From assembly GCA_027604005.1 (NCBI GenBank), contig JADGJT010000001.1, positions 181,764 to 245,763 on the forward strand: a DNA stretch of 64,000 nt. Reading direction: 5' to 3'. Position 1 is the first letter of the stretch; every line of letters begins with the position of its first letter. Below, in pieces: positions 48,096-60,600 of this stretch. A program made the translations under genes and the position numbers. The notes beneath the pieces were generated by a model. It did no database searches. It was not told the origin of the DNA and was given only the letters and a program-made list of their open reading frames with translations. Source of the stretch: Dinochytrium kinnereticum. Its lineage: Eukaryota > Chytridiomycota > Chytridiomycetes > Chytridiales > Chytridiaceae.

Positions 48096-51000
48096 ATGGA
48101 CCGCCTTCTCCGACGTCCGACGTCCCCACAACCCCAACCTCCGTCAACAGCCTCGTCAACCCTCTTCAACGTCGCACCCATGGAACGAACCTCCTCATCC
48201 TCCCCATCTTCAGCTACTTCGCCCTCTCGCTCTCTCTCTCCGGCCAGAGCATCATCCGTTAAGCGGGCCTCTGCATACCTTCCGTCCATCTTTGGGACGA
48301 CATTGCTGGGTGTTCCTTCTGCTGCTGCTTCGACATCGACTTCCCCTGCTTTGACCGCTGGTTCGGCTGGTGTGGGAGGAATCGCTCCCATGTCTTCTTC
48401 GGCGACAAAGGCGAGGCTGAGGAATGATTTGTTGTCACTGATGAATGATACGGCATCTTCGGACGTTCAACTGGTGGTTGGGGATGATCGGGTCGAGTTT
48501 GCAACCCATCGGTATGTTGTATTGCTTTTTTTTTTGATTTCGATGCTGTCTGGGATCTTGGTGGGAACTTTGCCAGTTTGACTGAATACATTGTATTTAG
48601 CATCATACTAATTGCCCGGAGTGACTACTTTCGAAAGCTCCTTGCCGCTTCAAGCATGGACCCGCGATCGCCTGTGAGGGTCGAGCTCTTATTTTTGGAC
48701 CGTAAGTCAATATTTTCTCCTCTTTGTCGACTCTAACCCCTACATCATGTAGCGGACGCCTTCCGCATCGTTCTGAGATACCTCTACACTGCCGAAGAAG
48801 AGGACGAGGCAACTACACCAAGATCAGAAGACTGGAGGCTGATTCTGGAATGTTACAGGATAACAGAGTTTTTGGGGATTCAGGAAAGGTCGCCTATCTA
48901 CCTGTCTTGCTTTGTGTCGCTTTTCGGTCGACTCTCAAAACGTAATGATCGGGAATCTTGTGGAGATATGTGGGCCTCTGCGGATGCTCATCAGCTTGAA
49001 GATGTCTTGGTGGGATGCGCTCCAGAGTTTTGGAGACTGTTTGGAGGTGGAAACAGTGGTTTGGAGGCTTCTTCCTCATCTTCTTCGTTCGCTCTATCAC
49101 CTGTTTCGGCACCGGTAGGACGAGGTGAGGTTGCAAGGCTGCTTAACCTTGGAAACCGGCTAGAGATTTTGGTCAAGGTGATGAACGCTATTCCGAACTA
49201 TCTTGAAACACCTGTTGGGAAGTTCCGCATTGTCAGATCCTGGTTGATGGCTCAACCACCGCCCCCATCGCCAAGCGATGAGGACTCGGCTGCTGAAATG
49301 GCGCAGCAGGCTCAAGCTTCTTTAAGCCGCCGGGCCTCTGCCGCGGTTGTTGTTATGCCACTTTCGTTACAAAACACGACGGCTTTGGATGAGTCACAGC
49401 TTTATCGGCTTAGGGAAGAATACGCGGAGGGCAGCGAAGGGTCTTCTCCGCCTAATGAGACTGGGTTTTCCCATACCCAGCCACCAATTCGCGCGAATCC
49501 ATCTATACCCGGTCATTCCTCAGGCGATGACGCCAAGTCACCACCACAGAGCCCTGTGGTTGGTTCTGCGGCACCGGGAACTTCAGGAGCGCCTGTAGCG
49601 ACGCGAAAACGGAGGGAGAGTTACCTGTCCACTATCACGACATCTTCAGGCGGTATGGCACCAAGCTCTGTTGGACCGCCGTCATCTGCCGGTTGGAGAA
49701 AGGGGGCCCCAACTATTGGGTTAAGTAAAGAGGCTGGTGTTGTTACTGGTAATCAATGGGGAGGAGTTGGGTCTTCCACCTCTTATGCTCCTTCTGTCGC
49801 ATCGGGTGGAGGCTCCGTTGGTAGGTCTCCGTCTGTTTATGGAGCGCTTGCGGGAGTTGGCATTGGTGGGCCTGGATCTTATGCCTCTGGTCCGTCGATG
49901 AGTGGTGCCTTTTCAGGGGGTCTGGATGTGAGAGCGGCCAGACAGAAGGTCTTGACCAGACTTAACCTGTCTGGCATCACTGCGACTGATCTGGCGGAGG
50001 AAGTGGAGCCGTCCGGGATTCTCTCTGATCGACACCTCTTGTCTCTCTATCGATCTGCGGCATTAGAGAAGGAACACCCGCCTCTTTGGATGCCTGTTCC
50101 TGTTGGATTTACGCAGTCACAGAACCACCATGTCACCCATCATGGAGGGTTGGGACTGGGAAGACGAAACACCGCTTCCAACGCTAGAGCAAAGACCGTT
50201 ACGCTTACTGCGTCGCATCTGGGTCCTGGGTTTGTTACCTACTGCCAGGCAGATCCTGTCTCTTCTGGAAGGCACGTTTGGACCGTGGTGCCTCTTTCCT
50301 CTAAAGATGGATTGATTGGTATTGGTGTCTCGGCTGATACAGTGCTCGGGTCTGGGGCCTCTACCCTTGGGGCTACACCTATGAGCCCTATGCCCTCTGA
50401 ATCCTTTGGTCTATTTCCCAACTCCTCGTTATCCTCTACTGATGGGCTTCTTTTGAACCCCGGATATCATCACCACAATGGTCTCCAATCCTCCCCGTCA
50501 AACGCACTCCCACAATCTGCCCAGTATGGGCATTTGAACTCGTCCCGCAACTCTCCGGCATCTCCTTCACCCTATGGGACTCCTCCAAGCACATCGATTT
50601 ATTCTCCGGACAGGAGGTTATCTTCGCCACCATCGGTGCCTTCAACTCTTGTTAATTTAGCTCCATCTGGCCCTATGTCTCCACGACCTCCACATGCTTC
50701 TCTCGCGGGGACCACGGCAGTGGTGTCAGATGCCTTAAACCGAATCGGAACCGCCGTGACGAGTTTATGGCAAACTGGGGAGGGTGATGACTTTGGCACT
50801 CGGTCTCGGCCTTCCTCGCCTGGACCTGCTCCAATTTATGCTCCCACGTCTCCCAACCTTGAACCTATGCAAGCACTAGGTGGCAAGTTTGGGGATCCTG
50901 CTGGATTTGACCCTGTTGCCGTGGCGGCCCACGGTCGAGTTCCTCATCCAGCTAACGGTCCTATCGCCATTCCACCATCGTTCTTAGCGCCGTCATCCAG

Positions 51001-51640
51001 TGCTTGGTTCGGAGTAGCTTCCCCTGAGACTGGCAACGCGTTCCCCCCACCCCCACCTCCCTCGGCTGCCATTGTTCGAGATTCTGGAAGTAACTCTGAC
51101 TACTTCTCCCTTGACGCCGATACCCTCACCAGATCCCTTATGCAACATCAGCAGGTGCAGCAGGGAAGTAGGTCAAGCCCTCTATTGTCCCCTGCCACGT
51201 TTCCTCGCGGTGGGTCGTCGAGGACGACGACCGTCCTTCAGGATGGGGAAAGTAGTGGGTCTGATGCATTTGCTCCAGCCCCACCGCCTATGCCTGTCGC
51301 TCGAGCAGCGGTACCCACTTCTCCACGATTCGTTGGAGAGGATGGAGGTTGGTCGCTTTGGTCTGATGGATCGCTTCGGGTGGGCCGAATATTTGTGGGA
51401 AGGCTTCCATCTGGTATAGGCTTTACACGGGGAACGGTGGTAACGTGTAGGCTGGACATGGATGCTAGAACACTATCCTTTGAGGTTGGAGGGAAGGATT
51501 GTGGTGTTGCTTTTAGGAACCTGCCCAGTCCTATTTATCCTTCTGTCGTGTTTTCGGGGCTTGCCGCTGGGTCGGGTGCTTCACCGCTGTCGGCGATGGT
51601 TACATGGCATGGGCATACTCTTCAGACGACTGCAACTTAA
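48096..51640 (+). CDS. BTB-domain protein with a SPRY domain split by a ~315-residue insert
   Basis: Three exons (48096-48511, 48601-48701, 48753-51640) give 1,134 aa with matching phases. After a Ser/Pro/Ala-rich leader, a BTB/POZ domain runs from about residue 110 ('ASSDVQLVVGDDRVEFATHR', 'IILIARSDYFRKLLAASSMD', 'AFRIVLRYLYTAEEED'). A BACK-like helix pair follows ('SADAHQLEDVLVGCAPEFWR'). Long disordered Ser/Gly/Pro sequence leads to a first SPRY half near residues 650-720 ('LGPGFVTYCQADPVSSGRHV', 'DGLIGIGVSADTVLGSG'). A second half lies at about 1037-1134 ('GGWSLWSDGSLRVGR', 'GTVVTCRLDMDARTLSFEVG', 'AFRNLPSPIYPSVVF'). BTB proteins of this kind are often CUL3 adaptors with SPRY as substrate binder; that role is inference. 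Confidence 0.82.
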
Positions 51641-52212
51641 ATCTCACTTCGACTTCTGCTTGAACGGTCATTTCTCGATCATTTTATATGGGATCATCAG
51701 TTTTGCTTCCATCTGAAGGGGGTTTTTTGAGATTGGGTTGGCTCTCCAATATGTTGCTTTCTATGGGTTGAGAGTTTATTTGAGACTTTTTGTCTTCTTG
51801 CACTGTTTTGCTTTTATGTATCTTTTTTTTTTTGCTTTATTCTCTGCTTCATCACATTTCTCTCTCTGGGACAGTTTTCCTTTTTGTTGTTGTTTGGTCT
51901 TCACAAGTCAGTCCCGCTTGATGAACAGGTGAAGGGGGTGAATAAACGCAGCACATGCCAGCACACATTGCATCCTGCGCAAGCCGTTCGTTGTGCCCTG
52001 CAGCCCCCTCGCAGATGGCCGTCGTCTGTCGCGATGCGCTTGAGACGCGGTCGGTGGGTGGGTGGAAGGAGGAAGAAAAATTAATTATCATCTGCCAGCC
52101 TGTTCCCAAAAATCGCTCTGCAACGACTCCAAAAGCGCTTGCGAGTGTTCTGCTCAGGCAGGACAGCCCATCAGACGACGACTCCCTGGGATCGTCCAGC
52201 GGCAAGCGAGCC
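51641..52212. other. Intergenic region upstream of MED19
   Basis: 572 bp. The left half is T-rich 3' flank of the BTB-SPRY gene; the right half stays open in the MED19 frame back to an ATG at 51955 but reads like a 5' leader (Cys/Arg-rich, no conservation recognised). No RNA gene seen. Confidence 0.5.
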
Positions 52213-54054
52213 ATGGCGTTTGCAGCAGACCCTGCGGTGGGCGGTGGTATTGATGCCGGCGGTGCGGGCGGAGGCCACTTCTCGCTGTCAAGCAGCTCAC
52301 CAATGGAGGTGGACGACGAGTTGGGGCTGCACTCTGCCAGCAGGCGAGGGGACGACAGGGATGCTGCGAAACAACATCCTCAAGGAGGCCTTCACCCGTC
52401 GACACTCCTCCCGAGCGATATCCCGTCAACGCCTCACCCGACACCCGCAGCAGACAGCCAGACATCAGCAAATTCTTCACAACCAAGGCAGCCTGACCCT
52501 GGAGTCACCGAACCCCTCTCGCGTCCACCCCCCCCGAAACCCTCACTCTACTTTGTAAATGCCACCCCACCGTCAATACAGAACCCGCCTCCCCACAGAC
52601 AACACTCCTCATTCAGCTTCGACAGTTCACATCCAGCAGACTCTTTCCTGAGACCAAATGCTGACTCCCACCTGGCCTTTCCCCCAAACCCTTACCATCA
52701 CCAACCGTACCTCCCGCATACCCTTCGCTTCACAGAACGATGGAGCAGAATACACCAACCGCTGACGGCAGAGACCGACCTCCTTTCTCTCTTCTCCCTA
52801 ACACGTCTTCGCGAAACGGCTGATAGTCCTGCAGGAACGGGGGTAGCTGGCACTTCTGCGGATACTGGAAAGGGATCATCTACCAAAATCATCTTGAACT
52901 CCCAGCCAACAGGCGGGTCGAGACCGATAGGGACGTTGCACGGGAATGGACTGGGGGCTTCGAAGACGCTGATACCAGGGGATCCTGAGGGACGAACCTA
53001 TCTGGCCTACCTTAAAGATCTGCCAGGTGTGTTATCTTTTCCTTCTTATTTCTCTTTGAGTCTGCGATTGATCGATTGGGACTGTCTTTTTTTTGTGGGA
53101 AGATGACTACTGGTTGCCATCGTTTTTCAATGGCCCAGTTTGCAGTTCAGTTGCAACCAGAAAACTCGCAGATTATTTATGGTCCTTGCGGTTCGATGCC
53201 TAACCTTTTGCTGCAGGGAAACTTGAGGTTGTTAAGGATAGGTCATTACGAGATGCGGTTCTGGCACCGCCAAAAGGAGATCCCATACCCATTCGAAAGT
53301 TCGATGAGGATACTCTTATGGCTGCTTTTACGATTCGGCCAGGGCCAATTCCAGGGGTAAGCGCCCGCTTTTTTAAGAACCATGTAATTTTTAAAGTTAC
53401 GGAAGTGCTCACTGTAGGGTGGTCTTCTGCCCACTTTCTTTTGATTACATATGAATTTTGCTGGAGTTCTTTTTCTTATGCTGCCTTCATCTATTTTTTT
53501 TGTAGTTCGACGCTTCTGTGCTGGGCGCAGATCGTTTAGGAGAACCTGTGGATGAGCCGGTACCACCACCCCATCAGAATGGAGCTGTGGATAGTGGAAT
53601 GGGTAGGCCCTCCAGCCTGCAGCCTTTGTCGAAGCCTACAATAAAACTGCGGCTAGGTAAGAAAGATGATCTCTTCCCCTTATTATTTTTTGTTTGTTTT
53701 TCTTGTCACTGCAGTTGTTCATCACGTTTCAGATTATAAGCCGGACGAAACGGGCTCACCGAACGGGGATGGCGAGAAAAAGAAGAAGGTGGGGGGGCGG
53801 GCTGTTTTTTTGTTGTTTTTTTTCATCCATTCACTAGCCGTTCCATTTTTGGTCTTGTATTTGGATATTAACGTTCTTCATCACAGAAAAAGAAGCGGAA
53901 GCATGAAGGTGATGGAGAAGATGATGGGGCGAAAAAGAAGAAAAAGAAAAAGAAGGTTGGTGTACTGTCCGTTTCCATTATTGAAGTGGGTCCTCAGCAT
54001 AAGGGTGAAGACCATGACCACCATGATCAACCAGTGGATATCGAAGGGCTATAG
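52213..54054 (+). CDS. MED19: Mediator complex subunit 19
   Basis: Start ATG 52213 in a strong context (gagccATGG); exon 1 to 53026, then exons 53217-53356, from 53506, and small Lys-rich exons to the stop at 54054. The N-terminal ~250 residues are Pro/Ser/His-rich. The conserved MED19 core is split by the first intron: 'YLAYLKDLP|GKLEVVKDRSL', then 'RDAVLAPPKGDPI' and 'LMAAFTIRPGPIPGF', the counterpart of the LPG...LR..I..PP...F.LHPGPLPE block of animal MED19. The C-terminus is a run of Lys-rich exons (KKKRKHEGDGEDDGAKKKKK) typical of MED19, ending 'HDQPVDIEGL'. MED19 links Mediator middle and head modules to activators and RNA polymerase II. An in-frame ATG at 51955 would add 86 residues but lacks support. 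Confidence 0.8.
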
Positions 54055-54605
54055 TGCGTAGCTTAAAGTTGCACTGTGTAATTACTCCTTTGTTTCCTCG
54101 TAGCCTCCTGAAAGTATCAGGTACGGGGCAAAGCATGCCCTTCGCACATGTTGTTGTATTTTGATACTGATGCTCTTTGGCTTGGTTTCATGTTGATTTT
54201 TTAAATCACTCTCTTTCTTGATATATCTTAGTACTGCGGAGCAAGGTCGTATGCTGCTCCCAGTACGGTGGCAACCGTATAAATTGCAATAACACTGAAT
54301 GGTCAATCTTGATTCTTTTTTCATCTCTTCTGTTGCTGTTTTTTTGAATTTGCGTTCAGTCATATCTTTGCTCCTTATTCGCTGCCTATCCGGTACAATG
54401 GTTTGGGCCAGTATGATAATCCACATCGTGCTAATTAATGCTACCTCGGGCAACATCCAGAAATCCAGTGAAGACCTTTAGTAAACAATGTTGGTGGGAT
54501 TATCATTACTTTCCCTCGATCCGGAACTCGGATTTTAACAATCACGGATGGGCAGTGATTGGATCCATTAGTGTTTCTCGCTTTAATGTAATTGAGCCCA
54601 GAGAG
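54055..54605. other. Intergenic region between MED19 and the soluble cyclase
   Basis: 551 bp, AT-rich, with a 124-codon frame on the - strand (54456-54082) that shows no domain and crosses the expected promoter; not called. No RNA gene or clear TATA box. Confidence 0.5.
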
Positions 54606-57600
54606 ATGAGCCCTTTGGACGCATCTCGGGAGTCCCCGGTCATAAGGCGTCGGCCGTCGCAGGCTGCGCCACCAGAGCATCCGGAGGCATATCTTGCTCG
54701 TCATGTGCGGCAAGTCTGCACCATACCACATTACCACGGTTCGTTAGAAGAAGCAAAGGTTGAGGCTTCATCGGAGCCATTTCCATTTTATGTCAAGGAT
54801 GAGGATGCAGCTGTGGCCATCATCGATCTTTCAGGTTGATTCTATAACTTCTTGATGATTGTAATAACTTTCCATTGCCTAATATTCTTGATCAAATACA
54901 GGATATTCAAGTTAGTGCGATACTGTTATCTTAAAATTCCTTACTTAGTTCTATTCAGAATTGACGACCATCCTTTCCGAAAGATTGGGAAATACCGGAG
55001 CGGGTGCTGATCGTCTGCGAAACATTATTAACCCCTACTTCGATCGTCTTGTTGAGACCTGCCTAAGCTTTGGTGGAGATATCTTCAAGTTTGCGGTAAT
55101 TACCTCGTAAAAAGATATCATGTTAATAATCTGTAGGGAGACTCCATGGTTGTGGCATGGACAGCCGACACATGCAACCCCATCGACCTTCCATTGACGC
55201 CATCAGCATCAACACCCGATTCTAGATCTCCAATAGCCACCAGTCTGCGTCAGAACTATTCCCCTAGCTGCCGTGCATTTATATGTTGCCTGAACATTAT
55301 TCAACAATTCAATAGCAAAACGAGTCCGCATCCATCTGCAAATCAGGGGACGCAACCCCATCAACCTTCCTTAGTATCTCTATCTCCTAGTGTGATGACT
55401 AGATCTCTCAGCACCGCGGAAGAGTCTGACCTCGCCGCCCTCACGGCAGGCCGCCTCTCTATTCATATTGGACTCGGAGTCGGTTCAGTTTTTCGCATTC
55501 ACGTAGGAACGCAAGGGATTCGACGAGAATGCTTTTTGTCTGGAAAAGCTTTGGGAGAAGCGTCCATGTGCTTAGATCTCGCCACAAAGGGCGAGATGTG
55601 CGTGCCCCTGGAGTCTTGGAATGCAATTCTGAAAGCTGAACCGTCCATGCAGAACGCGGTCAAAGGATTGAAGCTGAGAGCTTCAGTCGATGGATCTTCG
55701 ATGGTATTTGATGATAAAGCGGCCACCGCAATGCTGAGACTCTGGTATGATCACCCGGCGCCTCTAAATCTGAGTGGACCTGAATCCTTCAAGCAACGAA
55801 AGAGACTGCCTGGATTTGCGCCGTCGGAGGGTATGGAGTTAGGACCATGGTTTAAGGATTACATCAACGAAGCAACTGCTCATCGACTTTTGGCATCAAG
55901 AGGAGAGGCGCAACCCAACTTAAACACGCTACGGAAGCTATCTGTAGTGTTTTTGAAACTGGAAAAGTTTCCAACGGATGACGCAGAGGAAGGATTGAGA
56001 ATAGCCCAGTCAGTTATGGACATAGTGCTACCGCCCCTACGGCAGTTCCAGGGAACAATGAGACAATTTAATGTCGATGACAAAGGCGCTACCGTCTTAC
56101 TTGTCTGGGGTTTGTGCTGTTGAAAAGGCTGCTATTAAAATGAGAACTAGGATTACCCCCTTATTCGCATGAGATTGAGGGTGTTCACGCGCTGCAGGCG
56201 GCTGTCGCTATACGCGATGCATGCTCCCCCCTCTTCAGAACTGGGTTTTCGATAGGCGTTACAACAGGCTCTGTGTAAGTATTTTCTGATAATAATGCCT
56301 ACAGCATCTGAACAAATCTGCTTCTTAGGTTTTCAGGCTCGATTGGAAATGATATTCGGAGTGATCATTCTATTTTAGGAAGGGCTGTGAATGAGGTTAT
56401 TACTTTCAATATTTTCTTTTGTACTGAAAACCTTACAGGCGGCGCGGCTGATGTGTCATGAATATGCAGTTGGTACCATTCTCTGCGATTCGTCAACATA
56501 CAATGAATCACATGCATCGTTTAAATTCCAATCGAACAGCAAGAAAATTCACATCAAAGGGAGTGACGAGCCCATGGAAGTTTACGTACCCTTAAATCCG
56601 CGCCTTGCCCCTCGAAGCAGTGTTGCCTCGAGTAGCGGAAGCATACGTCGCAGAAACACGTCAGGTCTAAAAGGTTCATCTACCTATCCATCAAAGCCCC
56701 CGCCACAGAAGTCATCATCGGACCTTTCCTTTTCATCATCTGCTTCAGCGAGTTCCTCCGGGTTTAGCACTCCGTATGGCGGGAAACCCTATAGACCACC
56801 TCATCTCTCTCCACAAAATTCAATATTGAGCCCTATCTTTGGCAGTGCGACTCTCTCAAACTTTCCTGAAAGCGAAAGAGATACCTCGACGACTTCAGCG
56901 AATTCAACTCTTTCAATCATTGGACGAAGTAAAGAGACAGATCAAATATTGGAGTGTATTTCATCTTGGTCTGAAGGGAATATTGGATCCCCAACTCATG
57001 TGGGTAGAAAGATTCTGCTGGTCGGAGAATCGGGACAGGGAAAGACAGCTCTTTGTGATTTTTTTCTGGAGAAAGTGAAGACAATACCGAGAGCAATTGT
57101 GTGCTGGGGCCGTGCGAGTGAGGCAGAGGTAGCGTTGTTTCTTTTTTCCAATATGAAATGCTTACTCGTCATGCAGAGATTCACCCCATACTATTGTTAT
57201 CGGGGCATTTTGAAAAGTTTCACAGAGCAGGTCGATATAGCTGAAGCACCCGCAAACCACCATTCAACGAGCTTTTTAAAAAGTCGAAAGTCTGCCATAG
57301 ATCACGCTCCACCGTCCCTCAAGAGTGAAGGCTCCTACTACGGATCTTCTTCCTCAGTAGGATCGAGCTCCCGAAGAATGAGCTTCTCGATTATTGATGC
57401 CATCGAAGGCAAAGCAGAAAGTGATCCCAAACCAGCTATCGATGGGTATGATAATTCCTCAAGACGTCTCTCGAATGGCTCCGAGATAAGTCAAGAGAAT
57501 TTTAAAAATGCTTCACCGACCGTCGACTCATCGCGGAGAGTGTCTACAGAAGAACGACCACAACTTCAAATATCGATTCAGATTCAGAAATGCGCTGATA

Positions 57601-60600
57601 CTTCAAACGAGAATATGTCGGAGATGAAGAAAGGTGTGGATGGAACTGAGTTCTCACTCCCTGAGGGTTTCGCAGAAATTGCTGTTGTACCTGTGAAAGA
57701 TAATTCTAAGGGGCGATGGGCTGATTATTGGGAATCTTCCATGGTAGCTCCTCTAGCTATAAGCCCGATAGATGGAGATGCCCAGGATGCAACTTCACCT
57801 ATGGTGAAATACCCTTTAAGTCCGCAGCCCAAATCAGTGTTCGGTGATTTTTTCAGTAGCCCTGATCTTTTGGAGACTCAAAACGATCCGGGCACAAACA
57901 CAAGCGCCATGCCGAAGACCTCTGAAGAATATCCTAGTGGTGCTGTGAATTCGCATCGAATAGGAAGGAGCGAGCCGCAAAGACTCCCTATAGAAGCCAA
58001 ATCTTATTTGATTCGGAATTCTCTTGCGCTATCACAGCCTACCAAGTCGTCCTCTCTGTCTCGGTCGTGGACCGTTAACTCTGATGACAATTCGCCGGCT
58101 GGCTCGGCTCCGAACGTCCCCGAATCCCTAACCACTTTTACTGAAGGATCGGCAGAACAACCTCCGAACGCTCTCTACTCCACCTCGGATGCAACGCAAG
58201 AGTTTGCATGGGAAAAAACAAATATTGATGACTTGCAGTTAGCGAGACATTCTATTGGCGTTTCTGCTAATTTGTCCGACACCCAGAAACTTAAAAGTGC
58301 AGACTGTTCTCCGTATAATTCTTTAGAGGATTTACCTGTGAACTTTAAAGAAACGGAAACAACGCTAAAGAGAGTAGTTCTGAAGTTGAGAGAGAATTGG
58401 CATGTTCTTCCTTTATTCAATGATTTGCTCGGGTGCAAGTTTCAGACAAATCAGCTTTTAAAGTCGATGACTGGAGAGAATGCCAGAAGATGCTTGACAC
58501 GAGCTGTCGTTTCCCTTATTAATCAGGCGTCCGTTATATTGAAAGCGCCGGTTTGTATTTTATTGGATGATATGCAGGTAAGATTCCATTATCTCGGCAT
58601 TATCTAATTATTCTTTCTCAGTGGCAAGATTCGTTAAGCTGGCAACTAACTATCGAGGTATAGGTTATGTTAGAATTCATGTCTTACTTTTACAGATCAT
58701 CACAAACTGCCCTCATGCTCTAGTGTTTATGAGTTCGCGACCATTACAGGTAAAAAGCTTTGTGTGGACTTTTCAGAATTATTGATATATTTGAAGGAAT
58801 ATGAAATTAGCACAAAGAGTTTCTTTGCAGCGGCGCTTCAAAATGATGCATGTAAGATCCTAAATCTGACTTCATTAGACCAGAGTGGAGTTGAGAGTTT
58901 TATGATCGCGATGTTCTCGGATCTAGGCGTTTCACATGTGGATCCATCTCTTGTTGTCGAAGTTCTTCAGAGGTCGAATGGAAACTGCTTTGTACTTGAG
59001 ACTATCTGCTCATCGTTAAAGAAGAGCATGGATCCTGGGCCACTTAGAAGTAAAGACGTAGGCGGTACACTGAAGATACGGAATAACGTCGGCCGCAACG
59101 AGCTCATCATCAAGGACGGAAAGTATCTTACCTTCTCTGGTGGGTCTTCTATCCAAGAGATTCTGGAGGAGTTCTTGCCAGCCGATACGAATTTGGCAAT
59201 TTTGATTCAATACGATCGCCTGAGCGCTAAATTTCAGCGACTCTTAGCGGTTGCTTCTTGTATTGGTCAAACATTCACTTTACGGACTTTGTGGACTGTT
59301 TGTATTCGCGATGAAGGGTCACTGGAGCTACTGGGACAGGCGTCCCCAGAATCCATGCGATCACTAATTAAGGCAGAGGACATGTTCAATTTTCTTGTTC
59401 CTGCTGGCGGACGTCGTACTTCAGTGGATAACGTGGGAATTGGCCAGAAAAATGGATATCGCTTTCGACATGTCTTAATTCAGAAGGGTATTTACAATAC
59501 TCTTCTGAGTGACGACAAAGAATGCCTTCACGTAGCGATTGCTGATCACTTATCGGAGGACGCTTTAAACGACAACAATTCTACACAAATTCTTCCGTTA
59601 GTAATATACCACCTAGAGCATGTTTCTGGATTGGAATCAAGAAAGTTCAAAATCTATCAGCAGCTTTTAAGCACATACCACAGCTCAAGCTCTGTAGTGG
59701 AAGGCCTTGCCACATATCTTAAACTTCATCAGCTGTTGGAAACGAAAAAAATCGAAGTGGACAAGCAGTCCCTTCGGGTTATATACAAAGATGCTGCCGA
59801 TCTTTACTTGTGTGTTCAGGATTATGAGGTTTTAGATTCATATATGCGTCTCGTTCTAATGTTGTTTTTTGGCGTAGGAATCAAAGAAACTGGCCACTAT
59901 AGCTTTCGCAAATCTGGGTAAACCAGTGAAGATTGATCAATTTCGAATGATTTCGGAATTGTTTCTCCATATGGGGGTTATGCGGAGGCTAAGCAGTCTT
60001 CAAGAAACCCCTGGAAGGAGTGCTGGGCTTGAGAATTTGCCCGTACACCCCGACGTCGAATCACTGACGACAGATGAGACCGTGGCTTGGCTTGATCTAC
60101 TAGATCTTTTGAACATATGCGGGCAATCCTCAAATAACTGGATTGAAAGAATTACATTGAGCCTCCTGTATGTCAACAGCTCTTCGGCCATAGCATCAAA
60201 GCATCCGATTAAGTTTGCTATTTGTTTGATGAGCGCATCGAATCTCCTCACGAGCTTTGGAATGGAGGTTATGGCCGCTCAATATTTTAACACTGCGATG
60301 ATGATTGGCGGTTTCTCCGATAATTTGAAATACTTGCCACTCCAGCACCGATCGCTTACTGGTAGTCTTACCTCGAACGACTTGAGAAGTGGTGAATATC
60401 AGGAAGACAAAGAGGACATTGGTTTGAAAATAAGACGGCTGGCCTCAGGATCTTCTATTTCATACGATGAAGAGAGGCTCCTAACAGAAGCACTGAATGT
60501 TCTGTCAGGACTAGGTTACTATGATGCTGCTGCTTCTATATCGTATCAAATACGTGCTTCTATCGAAGCAAAATCAGCAGAAGGATGCTGGATGTACATA

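Noticed and set aside
51955..52212. In-frame N-terminal extension of MED19
   Set aside because: Cys/Arg-rich, no conservation recognised, and a better start context exists at 52213.
51852..52214. 120-codon ORF antisense to the MED19 leader
   Set aside because: No similarity recognised; composition follows the opposite strand.
54082..54456. 124-codon ORF on the - strand between MED19 and the cyclase
   Set aside because: No domain, no plausible splice partners, and it covers the 3' flank and promoter of flanking genes; likely chance in AT-rich DNA.
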